From JBIOJM01 sp044450785 (lineage in GTDB: Bacteria > Planctomycetota > Planctomycetia > Isosphaerales > Isosphaeraceae): a stretch of DNA of 25,739 bases. Positions 7,224-15,482 of the stretch are shown here, in pieces (position 1 is the stretch's first letter; the number at the start of each line of letters is the position of its first letter). The notes under the pieces were generated by a model that was not told the DNA's origin, searched no databases, and saw nothing but the letters and a program-made list of their open reading frames with translations. Location of the stretch: assembly GCA_044450785.1 (NCBI GenBank), contig JBIOJM010000126.1, positions 1 to 25,739 of the forward strand, in the 5' to 3' direction. A program made the position numbers and the translations under genes.

Positions 7224-8054
7224 TCAGTACTGCGTATCGCCGGGCCCGAGCTGAGTCGAGTAGTCCGACTCGGAGCGATACGCGAGGTTTCGCCGGATCA
7301 GGTCGGCCTCGTAAACCTGGACGACGAAGTCGGCGGCGATCTTGAGCCGCGACGATGTTCCCTTGGTGGGGAAGTCGGCTGGAGAGCCGCGGCGGAACTC
7401 GGCGACACCGACGTGCTTCGCCTGGCTCTTGACGTAGTTGATCCCGGGAATCCCATCGGCGTCACCCGAGATCAACAGGGCGATGTCATAGGTACCCTGG
7501 AGCGCGACCATGTCGACGGCAAGGCTGGTGTCGAGGCCCTTCTCGTTGACGGTGTGATGCAGCAAGTCGACCTTCCAGTGCCCCTCCTGGCGGATCTCGA
7601 CAAAGTCGGTGGCTGCCTGGACTCCATGATAGAACCGCTTCTTTCGCTCGAGGGCGCGCCGCTTGCTTTCGTACCACTCGCGCGTCTCGTTGAAGCAAAG
7701 GTTCCAGGCTTCCTCGATCCGGCGGTCCAGGGGCAGGTCGGGCAGCCGCCGGCTCGCGTCCTCCATGTAGGCGTCGCGGAGCCGCGGGTTCATTTCGAAG
7801 CGGGTTCGCAGCCGTGCCTCGGCCTTGGGGTCGTTCAGGTCCCACTCGTCCATCTTGCCCACGACGTACCAGTAAATCCGCGAGTGCTGGGCCGTCGGCC
7901 ACGCGGCCCCGTCGGCGAACGTCCGGCCCCAGTACTGCACGCTCTGCTCGAAGACGTGGCGATAAAACGCCCCATAATCATCCACACGCAGATTCAGATG
8001 TTTCAAGACGCCGTCGAGGTTCGATCCGTCGACAAAGGTTACGAAACGGAGCAT
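7224..8054 (-). CDS. NYN-domain (LabA/DUF88-like) putative ribonuclease
   Basis: A 276-residue protein with a PIN-like NYN fold, expected to be a metal-dependent RNase in the cytoplasm. Acidic residues sit where the family has them: Asp9 in FVDGSNLDG, then KGLDTSLAVDMV (Asp175, Asp181), and SGDADGIPGI (Asp198, Asp200). Between the first strand and the second acidic motif there is a helical, charged insertion (~75-150) rich in Arg and Lys. The ATG at 8054 is preceded by GAGGGA at 7 nt spacing; the frame extends 14 codons further upstream but without support. It sits between purL and purQ on the same strand (gaps 103 and 144 bp). The link with purine synthesis is positional only. Confidence 0.85.
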   Translation of the reverse strand: MLRFVTFVDGSNLDGVLKHLNLRVDDYGAFYRHVFEQSVQYWGRTFADGAAWPTAQHSRIYWYVVGKMDEWDLNDPKAEARLRTRFEMNPRLRDAYMEDASRRLPDLPLDRRIEEAWNLCFNETREWYESKRRALERKKRFYHGVQAATDFVEIRQEGHWKVDLLHHTVNEKGLDTSLAVDMVALQGTYDIALLISGDADGIPGINYVKSQAKHVGVAEFRRGSPADFPTKGTSSRLKIAADFVVQVYEADLIRRNLAYRSESDYSTQLGPGDTQY

Positions 8055-8157
8055 CGTTGATCCCTCTGATTCAGTTGTCATTAGGCTTTTCGTCAATGGT
8101 TAAGAACGACTCCCAAATCCGGCCCTCACCATAACCTAGCTCCAGGCCGGCGCCGAG

Positions 8158-11040
8158 TCACGACCACCTGAGCGGCCGTTGCCAGGCCGCTTTCAACTCC
8201 GACGCTTTCGCGTCGATCACGACCGAGTCATCAAGCCCCAGCACGGTCAACCGCGGGGAAGCCGCCTCGAGTCGAGCGCTGGCCGATGTCACTTCACCGA
8301 GGTGGCCGAGCGGCAGACCGTCCAGCAGCCGGGCCAGCTCATCGTAGCAATCGGCACGCACTTCGAGGACAAAGCGGCTTGGTGATTCCGAAAAGAGCAG
8401 CGCGAAGTCGCTGGCCGCTAGATCCGCGCGCGGAACATCGGCCAGTGTCACCCGCGCACCGAGGCCGCCGGCGATGGCCATTTCAGCCAGTGCCACCGCC
8501 AGCCCGCCTTCGCTCAAGTCATGACAGCTTCGCACCAGGCCGCGCCGGATGGCCGCGTGCAATCCGCCGAAGCAAGCCCGCCCCACTCCGGGGTCGACCC
8601 GCGGCACGCGTCCACCGGCCTGCTGGTGGACCTGGGCCCAGAGCGACCCGCCCAGCTCGAGCCGCGTCACGCCCAGCAGCAGCAGCAGGTTGCCCGGCTC
8701 CTTCAGGTCCATGGTCACGCACGACCGGACGTCGGGCACCTGGCCGATGGCACTGATCAAGAGGGTAGCGGGGATCGCCAGGGTGCGATCCTCGTGGGTG
8801 TATTCGTTGTTCAGGCTGTCCTTACCCGAGATGAATGGCGTGCCGTAGGCCACGGCCACGTCGTGGCACGCCCGCGCGGCCAGCACCAAGGCGCCCAGCG
8901 CCTCGGGCCGTTCGGTGTTGCCCCAGCAGAAATTGTCGAGGAGCGCGATCCGATCAGGGTCGGCCCCCACGGCCACGCAGTTGCGGATCGCCTCGTCGAT
9001 GACGCAGGCCGCCATGGCGTAGGGGTCGAGCCGGCCGTAGCGAGGGTTGATGCCGCAGCCGACGGCCAGCCCGCGGGTCGACCCGCGCACGGGCAGGACG
9101 ACCGCCGCGTCGCCAGGCCCGTCATCCTGTACCCCCACCAGGGGCTTGATCACTGTACGAGCCTGAACTTCGTGGTCGTACTGGCGGACGATCCATTCCT
9201 TGCTGCAGACGTCCCAGTGTTCCAGAAGCGAGATCAAATCAGCCGTGAAATCACGGCGATCGGGCCGCTCTATCGAGTGATCGACGGGCGGCGTCCAGCT
9301 CGCCTCGCGAACGACCGCCGGACGGCCTTCGTGGAGGAACCGCATCGACAGATCGGCCACGAGCTCGCCCTGGTACCGGAGCGTGAGACGCCCCGTGTCG
9401 GTGAAGCGGCCCAGGTCGGTCGCCTCGACGTTCTCGCTCCGGCACAGGTCCAGGAGGGCCGGCCATTTTTCGGGCGATACGGCCAGCACCATCCGCTCCT
9501 GGGCCTCCGAAATCCAGATCTCGGTGTACGAGAGCCCCTGGTACTTGAGCGGGGCTTTTTCGAGATCGACCTCGGCTCCGAGCTCGGCCCCAATCTCGCC
9601 GATCGCCGAGCTGAAGCCGCCGGCCCCGCAGTCGGTGATCGCGTGGAACAGGCCCAGGTCACGTGCCTGGACGATCACGTCCTGTACCATCTTCTCGGTG
9701 ATTGCGTTGCCGATCTGGACGGCGCCCCCCGAAACCGTTTCGCTCTGGGCCGTCAGCTCGATCGAGCTGAACGTGGCGCCGTGGATTCCGTCGCGGCCGG
9801 TTCGGCCGCCGATTACGATGATCCGGTCACCCCGCTCGACCTTCTTTTCCGCCTTGCCCCGAGGCAGCACGCCCACCGTCCCACAGAAGACCAATGGATT
9901 TGCCAGGTAGCCCGGGTCGACCGCCAGGGCGCCGTTGACCGTGGGAATCCCCATGCGGTTGCCGTAGTCGCGGACGCCCGCCACGACCCCCTTGAGCATG
10001 CGCTTGGGGTGAAGCACGCCGGTGGGGACCTGTTCCGGCGCCAGATCGGGCGGCGCGATGCAGAACACGTCCGTGTTGCAGATCGGTCTGGCCCCGAGCC
10101 CGGTCCCGAGCACGTCGCGGATGACTCCGCCCAAGCCCGTGTTGGCCCCGCCATACGGGTCGATCGCGGAAGGATGGTTGTGCGTCTCGACCTTGAAGCA
10201 GACGTCGTGCTCTTGGTCGAACCGAACGACCCCTGCATTATCGGAAAAAACGCTGACCAGCCAGTCGCACGCCAGTTCGCGGGTCGCGCGGAAGATCGTC
10301 TCCTTGAGCAAGTTATCGATCGTCTCCCCTTGAAACGCGATGCGGCCCCGCAACGTCTTGTGCGAGCAGTGCTCGCTCCAGGTTTGGGCCAGGGTCTCGA
10401 GCTCGCAATCGGTCGGCTCGCGGCCGAGCTCGGCGAAATGACGCTGGATCGCCTTCATCTCGCCGAGACCCAGAGCAAGCTGACCCGACCGGCTCAAGTG
10501 CAGCAGCTCGTGGTCTCCCAGGCCGCGGATCGGCACCAGAACGCGACGAAATCGATAGGGTCGTCCCTGGCCGATCTGATCAAATGGGAGCGAGCCGATC
10601 ACCGCCTGCTCGACGGCGTCGTTGGCGAGCACTCGCTGGATCAAGCGCGGCATCGCGCCCTTGGGCCCCTCGACGCGGTACGTGCGAATCGTGCGGACGT
10701 TTGAGACCGCGAAGCCCAGGTCGCACAAGAGCGAGAGAGCGCTTTCCGCCTCGGGGTCGGTCACGCCGGGCTTGGGCATGACGTGGACGACCGTGCCATC
10801 GCCTCCGAGCCTCGCGCTGGTTTGACGGATTGCGTAAGTCTCGACGACCCCGTCCACGAGCACCTCGCGGGCCGCCCGTTCAACCTCGGCCGCCGAGAGA
10901 TCCCCCTCGATCAAGAAGCCGCGGCTCGTCCTGAGCGACCAGGGACCGGCCAAGCCCGACTCGACTGCCTCGACCTCGAGCCGGGCGCCGAGCCGGTCCA
11001 CGTGTCCGGGGGCGGGTTCGATCTGGATGTGCCAGAGCAT
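8158..11040 (-). CDS. purL: phosphoribosylformylglycinamidine synthase, synthetase subunit PurL with fused PurS-like N-terminus
   Basis: A 960-residue FGAM synthase catalytic subunit. Residues ~1-165 contain two PurS-like halves; the second has the typical VMPKPGVTDPEAES (88-100). After a linker comes TWSEHCSHKTL (220-230), the conserved start of the first AIR-synthase-like domain. The ATP/metal segment KVETHNHPSAIDPYGGANTG follows, as does the second AIR-synthase-like domain with ISGKDSLNNEY and a C-terminal half containing SCHDLSEGGLAVALAEM. There is no glutaminase domain, so ammonia must come from PurQ, encoded 1 kb downstream. It is intermediate between the small PurL (about 740 aa) and the large E. 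coli form (about 1295 aa). Start at the ATG 11040 (no strong ribosome site). A separate purS is therefore not needed. Confidence 0.93.
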   Translation of the reverse strand: MLWHIQIEPAPGHVDRLGARLEVEAVESGLAGPWSLRTSRGFLIEGDLSAAEVERAAREVLVDGVVETYAIRQTSARLGGDGTVVHVMPKPGVTDPEAESALSLLCDLGFAVSNVRTIRTYRVEGPKGAMPRLIQRVLANDAVEQAVIGSLPFDQIGQGRPYRFRRVLVPIRGLGDHELLHLSRSGQLALGLGEMKAIQRHFAELGREPTDCELETLAQTWSEHCSHKTLRGRIAFQGETIDNLLKETIFRATRELACDWLVSVFSDNAGVVRFDQEHDVCFKVETHNHPSAIDPYGGANTGLGGVIRDVLGTGLGARPICNTDVFCIAPPDLAPEQVPTGVLHPKRMLKGVVAGVRDYGNRMGIPTVNGALAVDPGYLANPLVFCGTVGVLPRGKAEKKVERGDRIIVIGGRTGRDGIHGATFSSIELTAQSETVSGGAVQIGNAITEKMVQDVIVQARDLGLFHAITDCGAGGFSSAIGEIGAELGAEVDLEKAPLKYQGLSYTEIWISEAQERMVLAVSPEKWPALLDLCRSENVEATDLGRFTDTGRLTLRYQGELVADLSMRFLHEGRPAVVREASWTPPVDHSIERPDRRDFTADLISLLEHWDVCSKEWIVRQYDHEVQARTVIKPLVGVQDDGPGDAAVVLPVRGSTRGLAVGCGINPRYGRLDPYAMAACVIDEAIRNCVAVGADPDRIALLDNFCWGNTERPEALGALVLAARACHDVAVAYGTPFISGKDSLNNEYTHEDRTLAIPATLLISAIGQVPDVRSCVTMDLKEPGNLLLLLGVTRLELGGSLWAQVHQQAGGRVPRVDPGVGRACFGGLHAAIRRGLVRSCHDLSEGGLAVALAEMAIAGGLGARVTLADVPRADLAASDFALLFSESPSRFVLEVRADCYDELARLLDGLPLGHLGEVTSASARLEAASPRLTVLGLDDSVVIDAKASELKAAWQRPLRWS

Positions 11041-11122
11041 GGTCGTCGATGACTCAAAAAGCCTCAGACCGTGCGCTCGATTTCGACCTCACGCAGTCAG
11101 TCAAGCCGATTGCGCCCCCGGA

Positions 11123-11995
11123 TCAACGTACTTCCCCTGGCGTGTCGAGGCCGGCGTCGAAGACCTGGCGCCGGCACTGAGCCTGTTCCCACCACGAGCG
11201 GATGGCCTCTTCGTCGTCAGTCATGAGGGCGTACTTGAAGGCGTCCAGGCGTTCTTGCAGCGTACTCATCGCTTTGAGTAAAGGTCCACGATTGTCGCGA
11301 AAGATCGCCGTCCAGAGCGCGCTGTCGGCGGCGGCGACGCGAGTGCCGTCGCGATAGGCGCCGGCGGCCAGGGGCAGCCACTCGACCGGCACCGAGGAAG
11401 CCAGGGCGCCGGCCAGCGCGTGGGGCAAGTGACTGGTATAAGCCATGATCTCGTCGTGCTCCGAGGGCAAGAGCTCGACGACGCGGCAGCCGAGCGCCGT
11501 CCAGAAAGCCAGGGCGCGACGGGTGCGCTCCAGCCGGGTGCGCGGCGTGGGCGTCAACACGCACACGCGGCCGTCGAACAGGTCAGCGCGCGCGTGGACG
11601 ACTCCCCTCCGCTCGGAACCAGCGAGCGGGTGGGCCCCCACGAAGACCGCCGCCGACCGCGGGTGTCGTTCGACGGCCTCGGTGATGTGCCGCTTGGAGC
11701 TCCCCGCATCCGTTACGAGCACGTGGCTCGGTGCCGATTCGGCAACCCGGCCCACGTCCTCGGCGACCCGGGAGACCGGAGTGCAGACGACGACGACGTC
11801 GGCGTCGGCCACTCCCGCGCTGAGATCGGTCGTACCTCGATCGATGGCACCCAGCCGGGCAGCCTGGTCGAGCGCGAACAGGTCACGCCCCACGCCGATC
11901 ACCTCCCTGGCGAGCCCGCGCGCGCGGACCGCCAGGCCGATCGACCCTCCAATCAGTCCGACGCCGATGATCGCCACTGGACCCAGAGGCTCCAA
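11123..11995 (-). CDS. tyrA: prephenate (or arogenate) dehydrogenase TyrA
   Basis: A 290-residue NAD(P)-dependent dehydrogenase of tyrosine synthesis. The N-terminal dinucleotide fold begins at IIGVGLIGGSIGLA (GxGxxG at residues ~11-16), with DAGSSK at ~96-101 and GAHPLAGSE at ~120-128 (substrate site). The C-terminal dimerisation domain carries SHLPHA at ~188-193. There is no fused chorismate mutase or ACT domain. Start choice: no ATG or GTG is well placed before the first strand. TTG at 11995 has GAGAGGG exactly 7 nt upstream, so I prefer it; TTG at 12016 (7 residues longer) is the alternative and lacks a site. It lies upstream of purL on the same strand (82 bp gap), and the kinase gene ends 140-160 bp upstream. 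Prephenate versus arogenate specificity cannot be told. Confidence 0.9.
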   Translation of the reverse strand: MEPLGPVAIIGVGLIGGSIGLAVRARGLAREVIGVGRDLFALDQAARLGAIDRGTTDLSAGVADADVVVVCTPVSRVAEDVGRVAESAPSHVLVTDAGSSKRHITEAVERHPRSAAVFVGAHPLAGSERRGVVHARADLFDGRVCVLTPTPRTRLERTRRALAFWTALGCRVVELLPSEHDEIMAYTSHLPHALAGALASSVPVEWLPLAAGAYRDGTRVAAADSALWTAIFRDNRGPLLKAMSTLQERLDAFKYALMTDDEEAIRSWWEQAQCRRQVFDAGLDTPGEVR

Positions 11996-12156
11996 GACAC
12001 CGCCCTCTCGACTCAACCCCTAACATGACGAACCGCACGCACCGGCTCCCCGGCCCTGGCCGAGCGGCACGAACCGACTCGCTGGCCTTCACAGGATTTT
12101 AACCTCTGCGCGCCGGCTTCGCCACCAAGTCTTCCGCCTCGATCCGGAGCGCCGAT

Positions 12157-13485
12157 TCACGACGACGAAGGCGTGGCAAACGGGCGGAGGGCATCGGCCA
12201 TGGCCTGGGCCGACTTCCAGCGATCCCGGGGCTGCTTTTGCAGGGCTCTCATCAAGACACGTTCCAGTCCCTCCGGAGCGTCCGGCCGAAATGCACGCAA
12301 GGGAAGAGGGGGATGTTGAAGGATGATCTCGTACGAGCCAGGCTGGCGCGGGTCGAATCCGAGATAAGGATACTTGCCCGTCAGGAGGTAGAACAGCGTC
12401 GCGGCTGCGCTGTAGATGTCGGCGGGCTCGCGGATATCGCTGAATGCGCGGATGTGATCGGGTGAAATGAACCCGATCGAGCCGCCGACGTCACCCTGGA
12501 ACGTCAGGGTGGGGAGTCCCTGCGAATCGGCGAAGCTCTTGGCCAGTCCGAAGTCGGTGAGCTTCACCCGAGGCCGGTGGATCGGGCCCATCACCAGCAG
12601 GTTCGAGGGTTTCACGTCGCGGTGCACGTAACCCTTGGAATGGGCGTAGTGCAGGGCCGACAGCAAGTGACGGCCGATCTCGGCGCCGCTCGCCATCGGC
12701 AGAGGCCGGTCCAACCCCTTGATCCAGTCAAGCGCGTTCTTGCCGTCGACGTACTCCATGACCAGTTGAAACTGTGAATCGACCTCGTAAATCTCATAGA
12801 ACGCGACGATGCTGGGATGACACCGGCCACTCGGCATCTCCAACAGGTCCCGCAGGACCTCGATCTCGCGACGGAAATATTGGCTGGCTTTGTCTCCCAT
12901 CGCGTTGTTGGAGCTGATCATCTTGATGGCGACCGGGCGGCCCAGGGAGAGCTGCCGGGCGCGAAACACGTCGCCCATGCCCCCGCCGCCGATCCATTCT
13001 TCGATCAGATAGTCGGGATCGGTTCTCGGAAACTTGAGACGGCGGGCCTGACAATCATCGCAAAGCCAGACTTCCCCCTCGCCCGAGCTCAGCGAGATCT
13101 CGTTCGTCGATCGGCCTGATCTCGATCCGATCGGGATCCGCCCGCCACACCCCGCGCACGTGGCGAAACCCCCGGAGTCGTGCGAACCCGCGACGAAGTG
13201 GACGCTGAACTCGCTGTCTCCCGCCTCGATCACGTCTCCTTCGCGCAGCGCGACCCGCCCGACGCGTAGCCCGTTGACCTTCGTACCGTTGGTGCTTCCC
13301 AGATCGACGAGGTGAGAGAGGGGGGGCTGGTTGTCGACCTGGAAATGTTCCCGCGACAGCACCAGGTCCTGCGTCATCGGAAACTGCGCGCGCGACGACC
13401 GGCCGACCGTGAACGTTCCCGGGCGCTCGATCAGATACTCTTGATCTGAATGAGGGCCTGACGTGACCCGAAGCACAATTGCCAT
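12157..13485 (-). CDS. FHA domain–zinc ribbon–serine/threonine protein kinase
   Basis: A 442-residue signalling kinase. The FHA domain spans ~20-97, with GRSSRAQ (28-34), LSREHF (43-48) and STNGT (64-68), all phosphothreonine-binding positions. A linker with two CxxC pairs (C110/C113 and C142/C145) looks like a zinc ribbon. The kinase domain runs from ~160: glycine loop GGGGMGDVF (167-174), Lys188 in VAIKM, Glu207, catalytic HRDVKPSNL with Asp290, and DFG at 311-313. The activation segment ends SPDHIRA in place of APE. There is no transmembrane span, so it is a cytoplasmic kinase. The ATG at 13485 has GGGGGAG directly upstream. A TTG at 13533 would overlap the predicted -35 box and is not used. 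Targets unknown. Confidence 0.92.
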   Translation of the reverse strand: MAIVLRVTSGPHSDQEYLIERPGTFTVGRSSRAQFPMTQDLVLSREHFQVDNQPPLSHLVDLGSTNGTKVNGLRVGRVALREGDVIEAGDSEFSVHFVAGSHDSGGFATCAGCGGRIPIGSRSGRSTNEISLSSGEGEVWLCDDCQARRLKFPRTDPDYLIEEWIGGGGMGDVFRARQLSLGRPVAIKMISSNNAMGDKASQYFRREIEVLRDLLEMPSGRCHPSIVAFYEIYEVDSQFQLVMEYVDGKNALDWIKGLDRPLPMASGAEIGRHLLSALHYAHSKGYVHRDVKPSNLLVMGPIHRPRVKLTDFGLAKSFADSQGLPTLTFQGDVGGSIGFISPDHIRAFSDIREPADIYSAAATLFYLLTGKYPYLGFDPRQPGSYEIILQHPPLPLRAFRPDAPEGLERVLMRALQKQPRDRWKSAQAMADALRPFATPSSS

Positions 13486-13503
13486 CCACTCCCCCTGGTC
13501 TTT

Positions 13504-13533
13504 ATTATGCACTTTAGGGCGCTTGATTGACAA
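13504..13533 (-). promoter_or_regulatory. predicted sigma-70-type promoter of the FHA-kinase gene
   Basis: On the minus strand TTGTCA (13528-13533) and CATAAT (13504-13509) are separated by 18 bp, each one base off consensus. Transcription would start around 13497, leaving a leader of about a dozen bases that still holds the purine-rich ribosome site. It lies in the 58-bp gap after the acyl ligase gene. Confidence 0.4.
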
Positions 13534-13543
13534 GCATCCCCGA

Positions 13544-15235
13544 TCAGATCAGGGCAATTCCCTCGCCGGCGCCCTGGTTCAGGGCGATTTCCTTCAATCT
13601 CCGCAGGTTGACCTTGCCCGAGGGAGTGATGGGGATCTCCTCGACATGGATGAAATCGCGGGGGGTGGGTATCCAGACCTTGGGCAGCGGGCTCGCGTTC
13701 AGGCGATGGCAAACCTCCGTGGGCGAGATCCCCAGATTCGTGTAGAGAACGCACAAGCGCTCGCCGTGCTTCGGGTCGGGCACGCCGGTGACCGCAAGTT
13801 GGGTCTCGTCCACCCCGGTTGCCTCCATGATCGCCGACTCGATGCTCAGGTGCGGGACCATCTCTCCGGCGATCTTCGAGAACCGGCTGAGCCGGTCGGT
13901 GATCTTGAGGAACCCGTCTTGGTCCACGTACCCCAGGTCACCGGTGAGGTACCAGCCGCCCTTGATCACCTGGGCGGTGGCCTCGGGCCGGTTGAGGTAG
14001 CCGGCCATGACCTGAGGTCCCTTGACCGCGATCACACCCTCGGTTCCCACGGGGAGGTCCGCTCCCGTCTCGGGATCGACCGTCTTGATCGCCGTGCCGG
14101 GCACGGGGAGACCCACGGTTCCCATGCGGTTGCCGTGGATCCTGCGACCATCGGGCAGCTCGACTTCGCGCGGAACATTCACCGCGACGACCGGTGAAAG
14201 CTCGGTGCAGCCGTAACCCTCCATCGGCTCGATGCCCAGCGTCCGCTGGATGTCGCGGCCCAGCTCGGGCTTGAGCTTTTCGGCGCCCAGGACCAGGTGC
14301 GTGATCGCCTGAAATTGCCTGGGCTCGCAGTTCTTCAAATACAACCTCATGAACGTGGGCGTACCCACGAGCAACGTCACGCGGTGCTGCTCGCAGAGCT
14401 TGCCGATCGTCCGGGAATCGAGGGGATTGAAGTGATAAACCACCTTCTTGCCCAGGCACATGGCCGTCCAGATCGTGACCGTGAAACCGAACGCATGGAA
14501 GAACGGCAGAATCCCCAGCAGGACTTCCTCGGGAAGGAGATGGACCTGCTCCTCGACCTGAAGAATGTTGCTGAGGATGTTGCGGTGCGTGAGCAGCACG
14601 CCTTTGGGATCGCCGGTCGATCCCGACGTGAAGATCACGGTTGCCGTTGCGTCGAGGCCTTCGTTGCGCAGACCAGGCACGAAAGCGGCCATGGCTCCCG
14701 CTGGCGCCAGCTTCGCCACGGCCCAGGCCCAGAGTTTATCCGCCAGCCGCACCCGCGGCGGTATTTCCTCCAGCAGGATCAGCCGCCCCTTGGGTGTAAT
14801 CTTGAACCGATCCAGCACCTTGGCCGAGGTCACCACGTGCGTGATCCCGCACTGGTCGATCGAGGCATCCACCAGCCCCTGGCTCGCCGAGTAGTTGAGG
14901 TTGACCGGGATCTTGCCCCAGAGCGAAACCGCCAGGTTAGCCACGGCCCCGGGGACCGTGGGGGGAACCATCAGGCCCACGTGGTCCGCGGCACCCCATT
15001 CTCGAGCCAGGACCCGACCCAGAACCAAGGACCGCACCAGCGTTTGTCCGAAGGTCAGGCTCGCGCCCGTACTGTCACTCATGGCCGTGCGAGACCGGAC
15101 GGCCCGCGCCTGATGGATGAACGCCCTGGGAAGCGACCGCCACCGCGCCGGCAGCGGCGATAACGCGCGGAGGGGCGCATACGGGCCGGCTTCCTGACTG
15201 GCACCGCGCGACGGCGTCTCCACTCTGGAGCTCAT
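13544..15235 (-). CDS. AMP-forming acyl-CoA/acyl-ACP ligase (ANL superfamily)
   Basis: A 563-residue adenylate-forming enzyme that activates a fatty acid with ATP for transfer to CoA or ACP. The P-loop-like motif TSGSTGDPKG is at 203-212. YGCTE, the TGDLG motif with its Asp, and the hinge segment TDRLSRFSKIAGE follow, and the C-terminal catalytic Lys541 is in PSGKVN. The overall pattern is closest to the ligase half of Aas (acyl-ACP synthetase) and related acyltransferase-linked ligases, but no acyltransferase domain is fused here. The first ~50 residues are Arg/Pro-rich and not conserved. The start at 15235 has AGGAG about 10 nt upstream; a frame to 15343 is open but unsupported. It is the first gene of the minus-strand series, divergent from the membrane protein at 15483. 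Substrate is inference. Confidence 0.88.
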   Translation of the reverse strand: MSSRVETPSRGASQEAGPYAPLRALSPLPARWRSLPRAFIHQARAVRSRTAMSDSTGASLTFGQTLVRSLVLGRVLAREWGAADHVGLMVPPTVPGAVANLAVSLWGKIPVNLNYSASQGLVDASIDQCGITHVVTSAKVLDRFKITPKGRLILLEEIPPRVRLADKLWAWAVAKLAPAGAMAAFVPGLRNEGLDATATVIFTSGSTGDPKGVLLTHRNILSNILQVEEQVHLLPEEVLLGILPFFHAFGFTVTIWTAMCLGKKVVYHFNPLDSRTIGKLCEQHRVTLLVGTPTFMRLYLKNCEPRQFQAITHLVLGAEKLKPELGRDIQRTLGIEPMEGYGCTELSPVVAVNVPREVELPDGRRIHGNRMGTVGLPVPGTAIKTVDPETGADLPVGTEGVIAVKGPQVMAGYLNRPEATAQVIKGGWYLTGDLGYVDQDGFLKITDRLSRFSKIAGEMVPHLSIESAIMEATGVDETQLAVTGVPDPKHGERLCVLYTNLGISPTEVCHRLNASPLPKVWIPTPRDFIHVEEIPITPSGKVNLRRLKEIALNQGAGEGIALI

Positions 15236-15482
15236 TCTTGACCAACTCCTGAATTTGACTCCGGGGCCCTGAGGAGAAATCACCCCAGAATGACGCAGAC
15301 ACCGCGGAACCCTCACTCTACGCGAGTCGAAAACCCAGAACAACAGAGTGGCGCGGGCGGATGAGGCCGTTCTTTCCGGGTGATCTCACCTGGCTGGCGC
15401 GCCCTTGCGGGCTGACCGCGATCCACGATGATGGAGGCGTGGCCGCCGGGGTCGGCCTCGCTGGCAGCGCGGAGCCCTTCCG

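Noticed and set aside
8521..10704. 727-codon plus-strand frame
   Set aside because: It lies antisense to purL, whose motifs are unmistakable; long opposite frames are common in high-GC genes.
12040..12140. tRNA-like stretch (CTGGCCGAGCGG and later GCCACCA)
   Set aside because: No T-arm consensus, no matching acceptor stem and no anticodon stem on either strand.
14297..15163. 288-codon plus-strand frame
   Set aside because: Antisense shadow of the acyl ligase gene, with no family motif.
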